DNA of 64,000 bases from Bacteroidota bacterium (GCA_004295015.1 SHNE01000021.1:62001-126000), one strand, 5' to 3'; positions 38,321 through 47,907 are shown, counted from the first letter of the stretch. Numbers and translations are program-made. The notes: generated by a model not told the origin, from the sequence alone.

Positions 38321-41300
38321 TTATTCCTGATAATTATAACGCGTCGTAATGCCGTCAACACGTTTAAGTATTTGCCAGCGGCCATTTTCGTCAAGCTTCT
38401 CAATAATATAATAATCAACACCGTTTTCCCAGCCGGTATAAGGTGTCCATTTAAGGTCTACCTGCCGCCCTTCATTCATTTCACCTTGCAGTAAAATAGT
38501 CGATGTCAAAGGACTGAGTTCTTCGGAAATATTGCACGAATTGATTACAAGAATTTTATAGTAATAATGATTGTTCTGAACATCTACATCATAGTCTATG
38601 AAATCGTTTTGTACCGAAGGTACGGATTTAACAAAGCGATAATTTATTTCGTCTGTTGAGCGATAGATGTCGTACTGCACGACTTTATCCGGCTGTACCG
38701 TAGGTGGAATCCATTCCGTCAGGACAGTTTGGTTTTCTACAACCGTAGAACGAATGACATCCACGACCTGATCAGCGAAAAGATTCAGTGGATAGGTTTG
38801 AGATGTATCACTGTAGGAAGTATAAGTTAATCCACATAAATCCGTAGCCATAATTCTGTAGGAATACGGATGAGGACAGTCAAATGTGGTATCCGTATAG
38901 GCTAAAGAATCTGCAGGGACTGTTGTCAGGTATTGAGGCACATCACCTTGTTCATATCGGTAAATCTGGTAACTGCTTACCGGACAACCTGAGTAGGCAG
39001 TCCATGTAACGCGGATATCCTGATTGAGCCTGAATGAGGATACATTAATTGTGGTATGAGCCGTGAGTTGATCCAAGGGAATTGCATTGCCGCAAATGTC
39101 CACCGCCTGTATTTTATAAGTATAAGTATTCGAAAGTGTATTGAGGTTTCGATCAATATATTCCGACTCAAGAGTAAAGTTTGTGTTTTGTACATTGGTT
39201 TCAGTATGAATAATTTCATACTGACCCGCTACAGGATTTAGTCTGTACAAGACGTAAGCAGCCAGATCAATTGCCGGATTATTCTGCCAGATTATTTTTA
39301 CATCTGTATTTGATAGCACAGATACACTATACATTTTTGATTCAGGGGGAGGAAGTGTGTCAAGCACGTGAATCATGGAAGGTTCGATAACAGAACTAAA
39401 ACATCCGCTCTGATTGGTTACCTGTAATTTCACCGTATAGAACCCGGGTCTTGAGTAAACAACAACAGGATTTTCAGCCGTTGAACTCGTGCCGTCTCCG
39501 AAGTCCCATAGGTAAGTAGCCCCGTTTAGATTACTGGTTGTATTTTGGAATGACACATAGAATGGCGTGCAACCTTGAGATGCATTGGCGGTAAATGAAG
39601 CAAGAGGTGTTGGCATTACATTTAATGTTTGTTGCAAGCCGGCAGTGTCCGAGCATCCAAATGAATTAGACACCAACAAATTCACCATAAAATTTCCTGT
39701 ACCGATGTATTCATAGCTTGGGTTTTCCGCTGTTGAAATTCCTCCATCACCAAAGGTCCAGAAGGAACTTGAATGTCCGGACGAAAGATTATTGAAACTA
39801 GCAGAGTAAGGTTGGCAACCGGTAATAGAAGGAGTCGTAAAATTGGCAACCGGGCTAGGGTGGACGATAATTTTTTGCGGCATCTCAAAATAGGAGCTGC
39901 ATCCGGCTGTGTCTTGCGTGACAAGTGAAACAGTAAACACACCGGTATCTTGAAAAGTATGCATCGGATTTACAGAAACGTCAGCATATCCATCACCAAA
40001 ACTCCAGCTCCAATCAATGGCATTTAAGGAATGATCAGTAAAATTTACATCAAAGGGAGCGCAGCCTTCGAAAGCTGATGCAGTAAAATGTGTAACAGGT
40101 CCCAGCACATGTATATACAGATTCTTTACGAGAGTATCACTACAACCGAAACGGCTGCCGGCAATCAATGATACAGTATATATCCCTGGTCGGTTATAGA
40201 TATGCGATGGCGTTTTGTTTGTTGAAGTGGTACTGTCACCAAAATCCCAGAGAAAGACATCAGCATCTACGGATAGATTAGTGAAATTCACCAGCGATGG
40301 CGCACAAGCATACACGTCGGGTGTCATAAAATCTGCCCGTGGTTCGAGTGCACGAATCTTGGCAGGGATAATGAGTGTGTCCTTACATCCTCCATACATT
40401 GGATTAGCGGTGGTAATCAATCGTACATCATAGACCCCCGGTTGAGTATAAGTATGGTAGGGGTTCATTAGATTTGATGTTCCTCCATCACCAAAATCCC
40501 ATTCATATTGGTATCCATTGAGTGAAGCGTTTAAAAACCTCACTTCTACAGGAGCACAACCCGAATCAGCGGTACTTGTAAATCCAGCTTTAAGTGGAGA
40601 GATAGGTGGAGCGACAGCTGTGTCCTTGCAGCCATTAATATCGATTATTGCCAGACGAATTGGTACACCGCTATTTGAAGTATAGCTTGTCATTGGATGT
40701 TGAACGGTCGACGAATCGCCGTTACCAAAGACCCAGTTCCACGAAACCGCATTTGCACTAAGGTCATTGAATTGTACATTCAAGGGTGCACAAATACCAT
40801 TGGTTGTCCAGTTGAATGCTGCGTAGGCTGTATCAACTCTTACGTATTGAGGATAATCTACCTTGCTGACACAGCTACCACTAAATACAGTGAGACTCAC
40901 ATCAAACTGACCGGGGTTCATATACGGGTGCAAAGGATTGGTCAAGGATGAGCTACTACCATCGCCAAAATTCCATAGATACGATTCAGCATTTTGGGAA
41001 GTGCTTGTGAACAATACATTGAGATTTTCACACCCTTTAGGATTGCTCGAAACAAAGGAGGCAAGCGGCAGATTCACTGTGATCGGCGGGTTCATCACAA
41101 AGGTTTGCGTACACCCTGCATTGTCTGTCACAGTGAGGGTTACTGTATATACTCCTTCGCTACTGTAGATATGCCATGGAGAAATTGCCGTGGACGTAGT
41201 GCTATCTCCGAAATCCCACAGATAACTTGTATAGTTTTGCAGACTCGTGTAAAAATGAACGGTATCCATTCCACATATTTCATTTTCACTGGCCATTAAA

Positions 41301-44116
41301 GGACTTATGAAGTTTGAAAATATGGATGTTGAAATGGAACTTTTACAGCCCATAGTATCCGTCACGGTTTGAGTGATAATATAGTTTGGTAAACCGCTAT
41401 TGTAAATATGCGATGGATTCTGGAGGGAGGAGAGTGTACTGTCTCCGAAATTCCAATGCCAGTATGCAGCATTTCTCGAAGTGTCTTGTAACATTATTTG
41501 GGTATTGTTACAAGTGGCATTTTGATGTACAATAAATCCCGGTGACGGGCCTGAAACACGGACAATACTATCCATTCGCAGCACTTGTACAATTCCGATA
41601 GTATCCGTGGCCGTTAATGTAACGGTATAGATTCCCGGGCTGGTGTAAGTGTGTTGAGGGAATTGAAGTGTCGAAGTTGCCCCATCGCCAAATTCCCAAA
41701 ACCAGGACGAGAACCCCGGAATGTTTTTGGTAAATGTAACGGCCAATGGAGTGCATCCTCTCTGAACAACAGGTTCACCTGAGTTACCTATGTCGACGGA
41801 GGATGTATCAGGTGTACCGAATATGTATGGAGGTGGTTGATAAAAAAGTGTACATACACCGTTAGTTATCATTAATGTGACATCATAAGCCGCTGATAGC
41901 ATGTATGTATGCAATGGATTTTCCAGAGTGGATGTTCCTCCATCTCCAAAATCCCACAACCAGCCGGTTGCACCAACAGAGTTTGCATGGAACTGAACTG
42001 GCATAGGGAACACGGAATCCTGAGGTATCCCATAGAAATTTGCTCCGAACGGTGCATAGTATACGCCATTGCTTTGCATGGTTGTATATGAACAACCATC
42101 CGCGGTTGTAATGGTTAGAGATACGCTGTGATAACCCGGACTGTTAAAAGTGTGATCCGGATGCTGCTGCGTGCTTGTGGTACCATCTCCGAAATCCCAT
42201 AACCACGCCACTGCATTAAGAGATGTGTCTCTGAAACTTGCTTCCCATGGGGGACAGATGCTTGCTGTGTGATCGAATCCGGCATAGCCGCCTCGTACAT
42301 CAAATGTGCTGAATGTCGGTATGGTTTGAGTACATCCGCCTCCGGCTGATGTTGAGGTAAGCGAAACAGTATACAATCCCGGACTTGAATAAGTATGTAC
42401 AGGATTCTGAATATTTGAAGTTGTTCCGTCACCAAAATCCCATGTCCACGATGTTGAGCCAACCGTAGCGTCAGTAAATTGCGTAGTCAAGGGTGCACAG
42501 CCAACCGTTGTTGGCGGTGGAACATAGTTCGCAACCGGGTTGACGGTTTGAATAAAGGAATTTTTTGTCAGCGTGTCTGTGCAACCTAAAGAGTCGCGTA
42601 CAATCAGGCTCACATCGAAGTTTGCCGAACTGGTGTATGTATGTGTAGGATTTTGTTGTGTTGAAGTAGTGCCATCACCAAAATTCCATTGATAGGTGAG
42701 TCCTGCAGGGGGACTCAGGTTTACAAAGTTTACGGTAAGCGGAGGGCAACCGATCCTTGTGTCTGCTGCAAACATACCTTTGGTTCGGGTAACTTTTACA
42801 ATATTATAATAAACAATGCCTTTGGTACATCCTCCGGGACCCCAGCATTTCAAGGTAACATTGAAGGTACCGCTGTTTGTATAAGTATGAGTTGGATTAA
42901 TATCTGTAGAAGTTGTGCCGTCACCAAATACCCAAAGACAAGAAACGTAGTCGGTAGAAGTATTGGTAAATTGAACAGTTAAGGGACCACAACCAACACT
43001 ATTTTGATATGTGAAGCTTGGTGAAGGCTTGACCCCAACTTTAATCAAATTGGTTTTTACGACAGTATCTGAACAGCCATTTGCTGTAGAGACCATCATT
43101 TTTACAGTATAATTTCCTGGTTGATTATATGTATGTGACGGACTGTAATTTGTTGAAGTAGTGCCATCACCAAAATCCCATTTGATAAAGGTTACATACA
43201 TTACCGTCGTAGTAAAATTTACTGCAAGGGGAGCACAACCACTATCAACATTATTGGAGAATGTGGCCCAGTTTCGGGAATTGACAGTAATGCGTGTTGG
43301 AGTGTCAGATGTATCGCGACAACCATACGAATTACCTACGATAAGTGATACATTGTAGTATCCTGCACCTGCGAATACATGCGAAGGATTTTGGAGTGTA
43401 GAACTTGTGCCATCACCAAAGTTCCATTGCCAGGAGTTATTTCCTGAAACATTATTACTTAACTGAAAAACGGTGGCTGGATCACAACTTGCATCAGGGC
43501 TTGTTGTAATAGCTGCATTAGGCTTTGGATGTATGGTTATATATTGATTTCGAATTTTTATATCCTGACACCCATAAGCATTAGTCGCAATTAGTGTGAT
43601 GGTGAAAGTGCCTGATTGAGCATAGCTATGATTCGGGTTTGCCTGGGTGCTGGTTGTCCCGTCGCCGAAATCCCATAGATAGCCGGTAGCTGCAATAGAG
43701 GTATTGACGAATGAGTAATTGTTATTGTCCAGGCATGAAGCAGTGTTTGGACAATAAAAGTCAGCCGTTGGTTTGCCGTTTACATTAAGGAAATTAGAAT
43801 ACGTAGCCGTATCACTTCCACCGGATCCATCATAGGCGATAAGGGTTATCGTATAGTTTCCCTGAAGAGTATACAGGTTTGATGGATTGGGAAGAGTAGA
43901 AGTATTTCCGTTTCCAAGATTCCAAAAATAGGAGCTGGCTCCCGTTGATGTATTATTGAATTGCACACTTAAAGGAATACAACCAACATTTCGGTTGGCT
44001 GTAAACGATGCCACAGGACCACCTTGTGCAGACAAGAGGTATATTGACAATGCCAGCGTGAGCCAGCTTTGTCTGTGAATCAGAATACGTACCACTTTCA
44101 GCGTATGGGTTCCCAT
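38321..44116 (-). CDS. Giant secreted PKD-repeat/FN3 surface protein, apparently truncated
   Basis: A 1931-residue secreted protein: signal peptide (residues 1 to about 31), then 19 PKD domains I can count from the repeated WDFGDGTTST-type motif with a following HTY strand, then three complete FN3-like domains (DNA about 39335-38480) and a fourth that stops abruptly after about 50 residues. Several PKD units are separated by Cys-containing turns. No C-terminal sorting domain of the gliding-motility/T9SS type follows, and only 155 bases separate the stop from the kinase gene. Such proteins are normally surface adhesins or mechanical-filament proteins. The coding strand is unambiguous; biological integrity is not. 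Confidence 0.88.
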   Translation of the reverse strand: MGTHTLKVVRILIHRQSWLTLALSIYLLSAQGGPVASFTANRNVGCIPLSVQFNNTSTGASSYFWNLGNGNTSTLPNPSNLYTLQGNYTITLIAYDGSGGSDTATYSNFLNVNGKPTADFYCPNTASCLDNNNYSFVNTSIAATGYLWDFGDGTTSTQANPNHSYAQSGTFTITLIATNAYGCQDIKIRNQYITIHPKPNAAITTSPDASCDPATVFQLSNNVSGNNSWQWNFGDGTSSTLQNPSHVFAGAGYYNVSLIVGNSYGCRDTSDTPTRITVNSRNWATFSNNVDSGCAPLAVNFTTTVMYVTFIKWDFGDGTTSTNYSPSHTYNQPGNYTVKMMVSTANGCSDTVVKTNLIKVGVKPSPSFTYQNSVGCGPLTVQFTNTSTDYVSCLWVFGDGTTSTDINPTHTYTNSGTFNVTLKCWGPGGCTKGIVYYNIVKVTRTKGMFAADTRIGCPPLTVNFVNLSPPAGLTYQWNFGDGTTSTQQNPTHTYTSSANFDVSLIVRDSLGCTDTLTKNSFIQTVNPVANYVPPPTTVGCAPLTTQFTDATVGSTSWTWDFGDGTTSNIQNPVHTYSSPGLYTVSLTSTSAGGGCTQTIPTFSTFDVRGGYAGFDHTASICPPWEASFRDTSLNAVAWLWDFGDGTTSTQQHPDHTFNSPGYHSVSLTITTADGCSYTTMQSNGVYYAPFGANFYGIPQDSVFPMPVQFHANSVGATGWLWDFGDGGTSTLENPLHTYMLSAAYDVTLMITNGVCTLFYQPPPYIFGTPDTSSVDIGNSGEPVVQRGCTPLAVTFTKNIPGFSSWFWEFGDGATSTLQFPQHTYTSPGIYTVTLTATDTIGIVQVLRMDSIVRVSGPSPGFIVHQNATCNNTQIMLQDTSRNAAYWHWNFGDSTLSSLQNPSHIYNSGLPNYIITQTVTDTMGCKSSISTSIFSNFISPLMASENEICGMDTVHFYTSLQNYTSYLWDFGDSTTSTAISPWHIYSSEGVYTVTLTVTDNAGCTQTFVMNPPITVNLPLASFVSSNPKGCENLNVLFTSTSQNAESYLWNFGDGSSSSLTNPLHPYMNPGQFDVSLTVFSGSCVSKVDYPQYVRVDTAYAAFNWTTNGICAPLNVQFNDLSANAVSWNWVFGNGDSSTVQHPMTSYTSNSGVPIRLAIIDINGCKDTAVAPPISPLKAGFTSTADSGCAPVEVRFLNASLNGYQYEWDFGDGGTSNLMNPYHTYTQPGVYDVRLITTANPMYGGCKDTLIIPAKIRALEPRADFMTPDVYACAPSLVNFTNLSVDADVFLWDFGDSTTSTNKTPSHIYNRPGIYTVSLIAGSRFGCSDTLVKNLYIHVLGPVTHFTASAFEGCAPFDVNFTDHSLNAIDWSWSFGDGYADVSVNPMHTFQDTGVFTVSLVTQDTAGCSSYFEMPQKIIVHPSPVANFTTPSITGCQPYSASFNNLSSGHSSSFWTFGDGGISTAENPSYEYIGTGNFMVNLLVSNSFGCSDTAGLQQTLNVMPTPLASFTANASQGCTPFYVSFQNTTSNLNGATYLWDFGDGTSSTAENPVVVYSRPGFYTVKLQVTNQSGCFSSVIEPSMIHVLDTLPPPESKMYSVSVLSNTDVKIIWQNNPAIDLAAYVLYRLNPVAGQYEIIHTETNVQNTNFTLESEYIDRNLNTLSNTYTYKIQAVDICGNAIPLDQLTAHTTINVSSFRLNQDIRVTWTAYSGCPVSSYQIYRYEQGDVPQYLTTVPADSLAYTDTTFDCPHPYSYRIMATDLCGLTYTSYSDTSQTYPLNLFADQVVDVIRSTVVENQTVLTEWIPPTVQPDKVVQYDIYRSTDEINYRFVKSVPSVQNDFIDYDVDVQNNHYYYKILVINSCNISEELSPLTSTILLQGEMNEGRQVDLKWTPYTGWENGVDYYIIEKLDENGRWQILKRVDGITTRYNYQE

Positions 44117-44183
44117 GATTATTTTATTGTTCGTCAGATATCTGACATTCTCTCCGTAACGAGAATTAAACCGGTCAGGTGAA

Positions 44184-44711
44184 TTATTTCACCTGAACCA
44201 GTCTGCTGTTCTTATCTATATATAATGGATTGTCCGGTGACGATACTGAACGAGCATTCGCTTCAGCTACCAGGCTGCCTTCATTATTAATTTGTTTGAT
44301 ACGATACTGTGATGTACCGGCTAAAGGTTTTGTGTCTACCCAACTGTATAATAGTTCGAGGGGTGAACCGATTCCTTCTTTCAAACCTACAGGTTCAAAT
44401 TCTTTGCCATCAGACGAACGCTCTATTACATATATGCAATCTTCAGCGTTTTCTTTTGCTACCCAGTTGAGGTAAACCTTTCCGGAATTAAACACAATCG
44501 TTTCTTTTACGAATTCAAGTTTGCCCGGAACCTTTGAGGCTGTCGCCGGCTCTTGTGCAAATACGCTTACAGTTGCAAATACGAGCACATAAAGTATAAC
44601 AAGCTCAAGAACGTAGACAAAGAAGCGGTTGCCTTCGGCTTTTGATTTCAAGGATTGAAATTTGCGGGTTGGCTGCATTCCATCCTGTGTTGGTGATGTA
44701 ATTGTTTTCAT
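44184..44711 (-). CDS. Secreted FN3-like protein
   Basis: A 175-residue protein. The ATG at 44711 is used; the frame extends upstream only through a TTG. An unusually long basic N-terminal segment (about 30 residues) precedes a hydrophobic helix (about 31-53) ending VFAQEP, so it is either a long signal peptide or a membrane anchor. The rest is one FN3-like domain (KVYLNWVAKENAEDCIYVIERSSDGKEF through YRIKQINNEG). It lies 67 bases upstream of the PKD gene on the same strand and may be co-expressed with it. No enzymatic motif. A short hairpin overlaps its stop codon. Confidence 0.68.
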   Translation of the reverse strand: MKTITSPTQDGMQPTRKFQSLKSKAEGNRFFVYVLELVILYVLVFATVSVFAQEPATASKVPGKLEFVKETIVFNSGKVYLNWVAKENAEDCIYVIERSSDGKEFEPVGLKEGIGSPLELLYSWVDTKPLAGTSQYRIKQINNEGSLVAEANARSVSSPDNPLYIDKNSRLVQVK

Positions 44712-45013
44712 TAGAAGGGGTTTAAATTCTTTATAGACAATATATACTCGAGTACCCACATGCAGTTCCTTCAATAAGCATTACATCTTACATCTGTAAG
44801 AAATGAGCCATTCTGTTTTGTTTGTCCGGTTGAAAACAGGCTTATCTTGAATTTTTGTATGAAAACGGCCAATAAGACTTGTTTTAGCCTTCAAAAAATC
44901 TGCAAGGTTTTGTCAAATTGAGATTTTGTAAAATTTATTTGCACTGTATCCTAAAGCAATAATCATCGTTAGACACCCTTAAGAAACTGATAAAAAATTA
45001 GACAACATAGGTT
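44712..45013 (+). other. Divergent intergenic region
   Basis: About 300 bases between two divergently transcribed genes. TTTATTTG at about 44936 is one mismatch from the -7 consensus for the plus-strand gene. No gene, repeat or RNA structure is evident. Confidence 0.4.
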
Positions 45014-46471
45014 ATGGAAACATTAAACAAGACCATTAAAAAGTTGAATGACTCGGAATATCAGGAGCTGCTTGCCGCAGTTGCCGGTCGGAAAAACAAT
45101 AAACCATATTTGGTTTTAGAAGCAGCTCGAAAGAACAGCTATGACGAAAATCAAATGATGGAATTGCTTGGTGTAAATCCAAGTACCTATTATACGCTCA
45201 AATCACGTTTGAATGAAAGGATTGCACAATACCTTTCACAAAATGTGAAAAATCCTATCAGTGCATTAAAAGATAAAGTAGCGATGGTTCCTGCCATGGT
45301 CTTTGGTAATGACCGTGAAGTTTCAATCCGCGCTTTAAAGAATCTTGAAAAACAATTAATAGAATATGATCTCTCTAATGAGTTGATCGTTGTATATAAA
45401 GCATTAGCTCGATTAAGTATGTACAATGGAGACCATAACTATTATGAAAAAGAATATAATCGTCATGTCGCTTATTCTTTGGCAGTAGTTAAGGCAGAAG
45501 ATTTATTTTATGATTTTGTAAAGCGTGCCGGTAATTATATGCTAACACGTGATGAACGTGACCTGGAACATGTACAAGCTAACTTACGTGAACTTACCAA
45601 TATTTCAGAATTATATCATGGCCACCGCCTTTTTGTAATGTACAATTTAGTCCGTATTTATTCACTTTGTCTGTTTACAACGCGAGTTGAAAACCTTAAG
45701 GCATTAGAAATCGAAGTGGATAATGTTCTTCAACAAATTAAAAAGCATTTTGAAAAGTATGAGCTTGATACTTTTTATCAAAGCATCCGCTTTATGGTTG
45801 ATTATTTGTATTTTGAATACTATCAAAAAACAGGAAATACTGTTCGCGCAGACCATTACTATAACATCATAAACAAGGATGTTCCTGAAGTTGCTTTTAA
45901 GCCGGTGTTTAGTTTCTATGTAACTCAGTATCTTGAATCAAAACTTGACCGCTTTCTGCAGAATAATAAAATTGAGGAGCTCACAGATCTTAACAGTGAT
46001 CTTGAAAGTAATTTCGAGGTTGATGTTAATGAACCTTATCCATGCCTTTCTTTTCGCAAGTTTCAGTCAGTGTCAAAATTCTATGAAAATGATTTTTCAG
46101 GAGCCGCACGTATTATAAATAACCTTCGAAACGATCTTTCAATGAAGAAATTTCTCTTCACTGATGTTGAATTCAAATTATTCCAGGCTCTGCAGTATTG
46201 CCTGCAAGGGGAAGATGGGCTGTGCAGTCAATTGCTGCAGAGTGTAAAGCGTCAGATTAGTGAAGATGAGGAATTATTCGGACCGGCTACTTTATTCATC
46301 AAGATGTTAAAAGCAGCTATTAAGCCTGAAGAATTCAGAAAGAAAGTAAAACGTCTCACAGAAATTTATAACGCTTTCCAGGAATCAAACTCTGGCCGTA
46401 AAAGAATATTATGGTATGTGAAAATGGATGAAGCAATGATTCGACGTCTTGCAAATCCTATCAAAGATTAA
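45014..46471 (+). CDS. Conserved-looking helical protein of unknown function
   Basis: A 485-residue soluble protein, almost entirely predicted helix. Residues 1-70 look like a small helical adaptor (SEYQELLAAVAG, then MMELLGVNPSTYYTLKSRLNERI, which has a helix-turn-helix feel). The remainder suggests TPR-like solenoid repeats. I see no catalytic motif, signal peptide or transmembrane segment. I do not recognise the family. A bidirectional terminator follows. The codon pattern is like that of its neighbours, so there is no sign of recent transfer. Confidence 0.75.
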   Translation: METLNKTIKKLNDSEYQELLAAVAGRKNNKPYLVLEAARKNSYDENQMMELLGVNPSTYYTLKSRLNERIAQYLSQNVKNPISALKDKVAMVPAMVFGNDREVSIRALKNLEKQLIEYDLSNELIVVYKALARLSMYNGDHNYYEKEYNRHVAYSLAVVKAEDLFYDFVKRAGNYMLTRDERDLEHVQANLRELTNISELYHGHRLFVMYNLVRIYSLCLFTTRVENLKALEIEVDNVLQQIKKHFEKYELDTFYQSIRFMVDYLYFEYYQKTGNTVRADHYYNIINKDVPEVAFKPVFSFYVTQYLESKLDRFLQNNKIEELTDLNSDLESNFEVDVNEPYPCLSFRKFQSVSKFYENDFSGAARIINNLRNDLSMKKFLFTDVEFKLFQALQYCLQGEDGLCSQLLQSVKRQISEDEELFGPATLFIKMLKAAIKPEEFRKKVKRLTEIYNAFQESNSGRKRILWYVKMDEAMIRRLANPIKD

Positions 46472-46491
46472 AGCTTTAAAAGTATAATTAC

Positions 46492-46529
46492 AAAAAAAGC
46501 CTGTTGATTTAAATCAACAGGCTTTTTTT
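46492..46529. terminator. Bidirectional rho-independent terminator
   Basis: A perfect inverted repeat centred at 46510/46511 (46499-46510 with 46511-46522) flanked by A7 on the left and T7 on the right. It serves the plus-strand gene ending at 46471 and the minus-strand response regulator ending at 46543. Confidence 0.93.
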
Positions 46530-46542
46530 ATAGACCGGAAGC

Positions 46543-46953
46543 TTAAAAATTGATTGCTTCGAGATATTTTTCGTTCAAGGGCTTATTGACATATTTAACT
46601 ACATACTGATTAGTGGATGCACGGTTAATGTCTTCCGGACTAATCGAAGAAGATAATACGATCACCTTTGCATTCTTTCTGACCTTCTCGCTTAACTTCT
46701 CAAATTCTTCCAAAAAACCGAAGCCATCTATAACAGGCATATTCAGGTCAAGGAATATTAACTGAGGCATGGCAGCATCGTTACCTTCGTTTTCCTTAAG
46801 AAACTGAAGTGCTGATTCAGCCGAATTCTTAATAATAACAGTTTTAGAAAACATGTTAGTTGTGATCATCCGTTCATTGATGAAATTGTCAATGTCGTTA
46901 TCATCAATCAGCAGAACTCGCTCAAATTTGAAGGTATCGTCTGCACTTTTCAT
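46543..46953 (-). CDS. Single-domain response regulator
   Basis: A 136-residue CheY-like receiver with no output domain. Acidic pair Asp17-Asp18 (LLIDDND), phosphorylation site Asp69 in LIFLDLNMPVIDG, switch Ser101 and invariant Lys124 (NKP). The ATG at 46953 is chosen because the open frame further upstream runs into tRNA-Phe. It lies 27 bases downstream of the tRNA on the same strand with no terminator between. Partner kinase unknown; an orphan kinase occurs 8 kb away. Confidence 0.93.
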   Translation of the reverse strand: MKSADDTFKFERVLLIDDNDIDNFINERMITTNMFSKTVIIKNSAESALQFLKENEGNDAAMPQLIFLDLNMPVIDGFGFLEEFEKLSEKVRKNAKVIVLSSSISPEDINRASTNQYVVKYVNKPLNEKYLEAINF

Positions 46954-46980
46954 GTTAAAATCTTTTATAAGGTACCTTTG

Positions 46981-47053
46981 TGGTGATGAATGGAATCGAA
47001 CCATCGACACAAGGATTTTCAGTCCTTTGCTCTACCAACTGAGCTACATCACC
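46981..47053 (-). tRNA. tRNA-Phe (anticodon GAA)
   Basis: Minus-strand 73-base cloverleaf: acceptor stem GGTGATG with CATCACC, D-arm with AGCTCAGTTGGTAGAGC, anticodon loop CTGAAAA with anticodon GAA, T-arm with GGTTCGATTCC, and discriminator A. CCA is not encoded; the next bases are CAA. A two-box promoter lies just upstream. Confidence 0.96.
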
Positions 47054-47074
47054 TAAATTTTCTTTAAGCGTGCG

Positions 47075-47104
47075 CAAAATTAGGAAAAAAATCAGTCTAC
47101 CAAA
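47075..47104 (-). promoter_or_regulatory. Two-box promoter of tRNA-Phe
   Basis: Minus strand: TTTG (-33 box, 47101-47104), 18-base spacer, TAATTTTG (-7 box, 47075-47082, exact TAnnTTTG). The -7 box is 21 bases before the mature tRNA 5' end. This is the best complete Bacteroidota sigma-A promoter in the window. Confidence 0.7.
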
Positions 47105-47169
47105 ATTATTTTGGCCCTAGTTTGCGTCGGAGAAAACTATTGAATTCAAAATTTTACCTTGCATGCCTT

Positions 47170-47907
47170 ATGCACACAGGCCTGAACTTAACAATTGATA
47201 TAGGTAACACAAGCACCAATATTCTCCTGTTTGACAAGGATGTTGTTATCTTGCGGAGGAAGGTTAAGTCATTGGATGTAAAGCTTATCGAGCGTATTGT
47301 TCGAAAGCATAAACCTGTGCGGTCTATCATCTGTTCTGTGGCTAAAACACCCTCAGCGGTCAGAAAATTCCTTTCAAATAATACGGCTTATTTAGAGCTG
47401 AATATTGATGTTGGCTTTCCTGTCAAAGTGAACTATAAAACGCCGCAGTCTCTTGGCCTCGATCGTCTTGCAGGAATCATAGGAGCGGCAAAATTATTCA
47501 AGGGAAAGAGCGTTCTGGTTATCGATTTGGGTACTTGTATCAAATATGATTTTCTGACGAGCAAGCGTGCCTATATCGGTGGTAGTATTAGCCCCGGTTT
47601 ACGTATGAGATTGAGTGCTTTACATCATTATACTGAAAAGCTACCGCTTCTGGAACCTGAAAATATAAGAGACTTTGTAGGCAGGAGTACCAAGACGTCC
47701 ATGCTTAGTGGCGTACAGACAGGTATTCTGGCAGAAATGGAGGGCTTCATTTCAAGGTATAAAAAAAGGTATGGTTCAATAAAAATTATACTAAGCGGAG
47801 GAGATGCCGGACGTTTTGAAGGACAACTAAAAATACCCATCTTTGCCGCCCCGGATTTGGTATGTATCGGGCTTAATGAAATCTTAAATTTTAATGCAAA
47901 GAATTAG
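47170..47907 (+). CDS. coaX: Type III pantothenate kinase
   Basis: First enzyme of coenzyme A synthesis. The 245-residue product has the ASKHA-fold motifs LTIDIGNTSTNILLF at the N-terminus, LGLDRLAGIIGA in the middle and VIDLGTCIKYD, the type III signature. The ATG at 47170 puts the IDIGNT motif close to the N-terminus as in the family; the frame extends 16 codons upstream to a TTG. It overlaps the downstream outer-membrane protein gene by 14 bases. Confidence 0.94.
   Translation: MHTGLNLTIDIGNTSTNILLFDKDVVILRRKVKSLDVKLIERIVRKHKPVRSIICSVAKTPSAVRKFLSNNTAYLELNIDVGFPVKVNYKTPQSLGLDRLAGIIGAAKLFKGKSVLVIDLGTCIKYDFLTSKRAYIGGSISPGLRMRLSALHHYTEKLPLLEPENIRDFVGRSTKTSMLSGVQTGILAEMEGFISRYKKRYGSIKIILSGGDAGRFEGQLKIPIFAAPDLVCIGLNEILNFNAKN

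Noticed and set aside
38321..44116. Repetitive DNA across the PKD gene considered as a CRISPR or satellite array
   Set aside because: The repetition is at protein level (PKD domains about 85-90 residues apart) with diverged DNA; no short direct repeats with unique spacers.
44175..44196. Hairpin at the end of the FN3-like gene as a rho-independent terminator
   Set aside because: It has a good stem but no following T run on the minus strand, so it is described only as a hairpin.
46954..47010. N-terminal extension of the response regulator
   Set aside because: The extra codons overlap tRNA-Phe; the ATG at 46953 gives a normal receiver domain.
46853..47056. Open frame of 67 codons on the plus strand
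   Set aside because: It runs through tRNA-Phe and across the response regulator start on the other strand, with no protein character.
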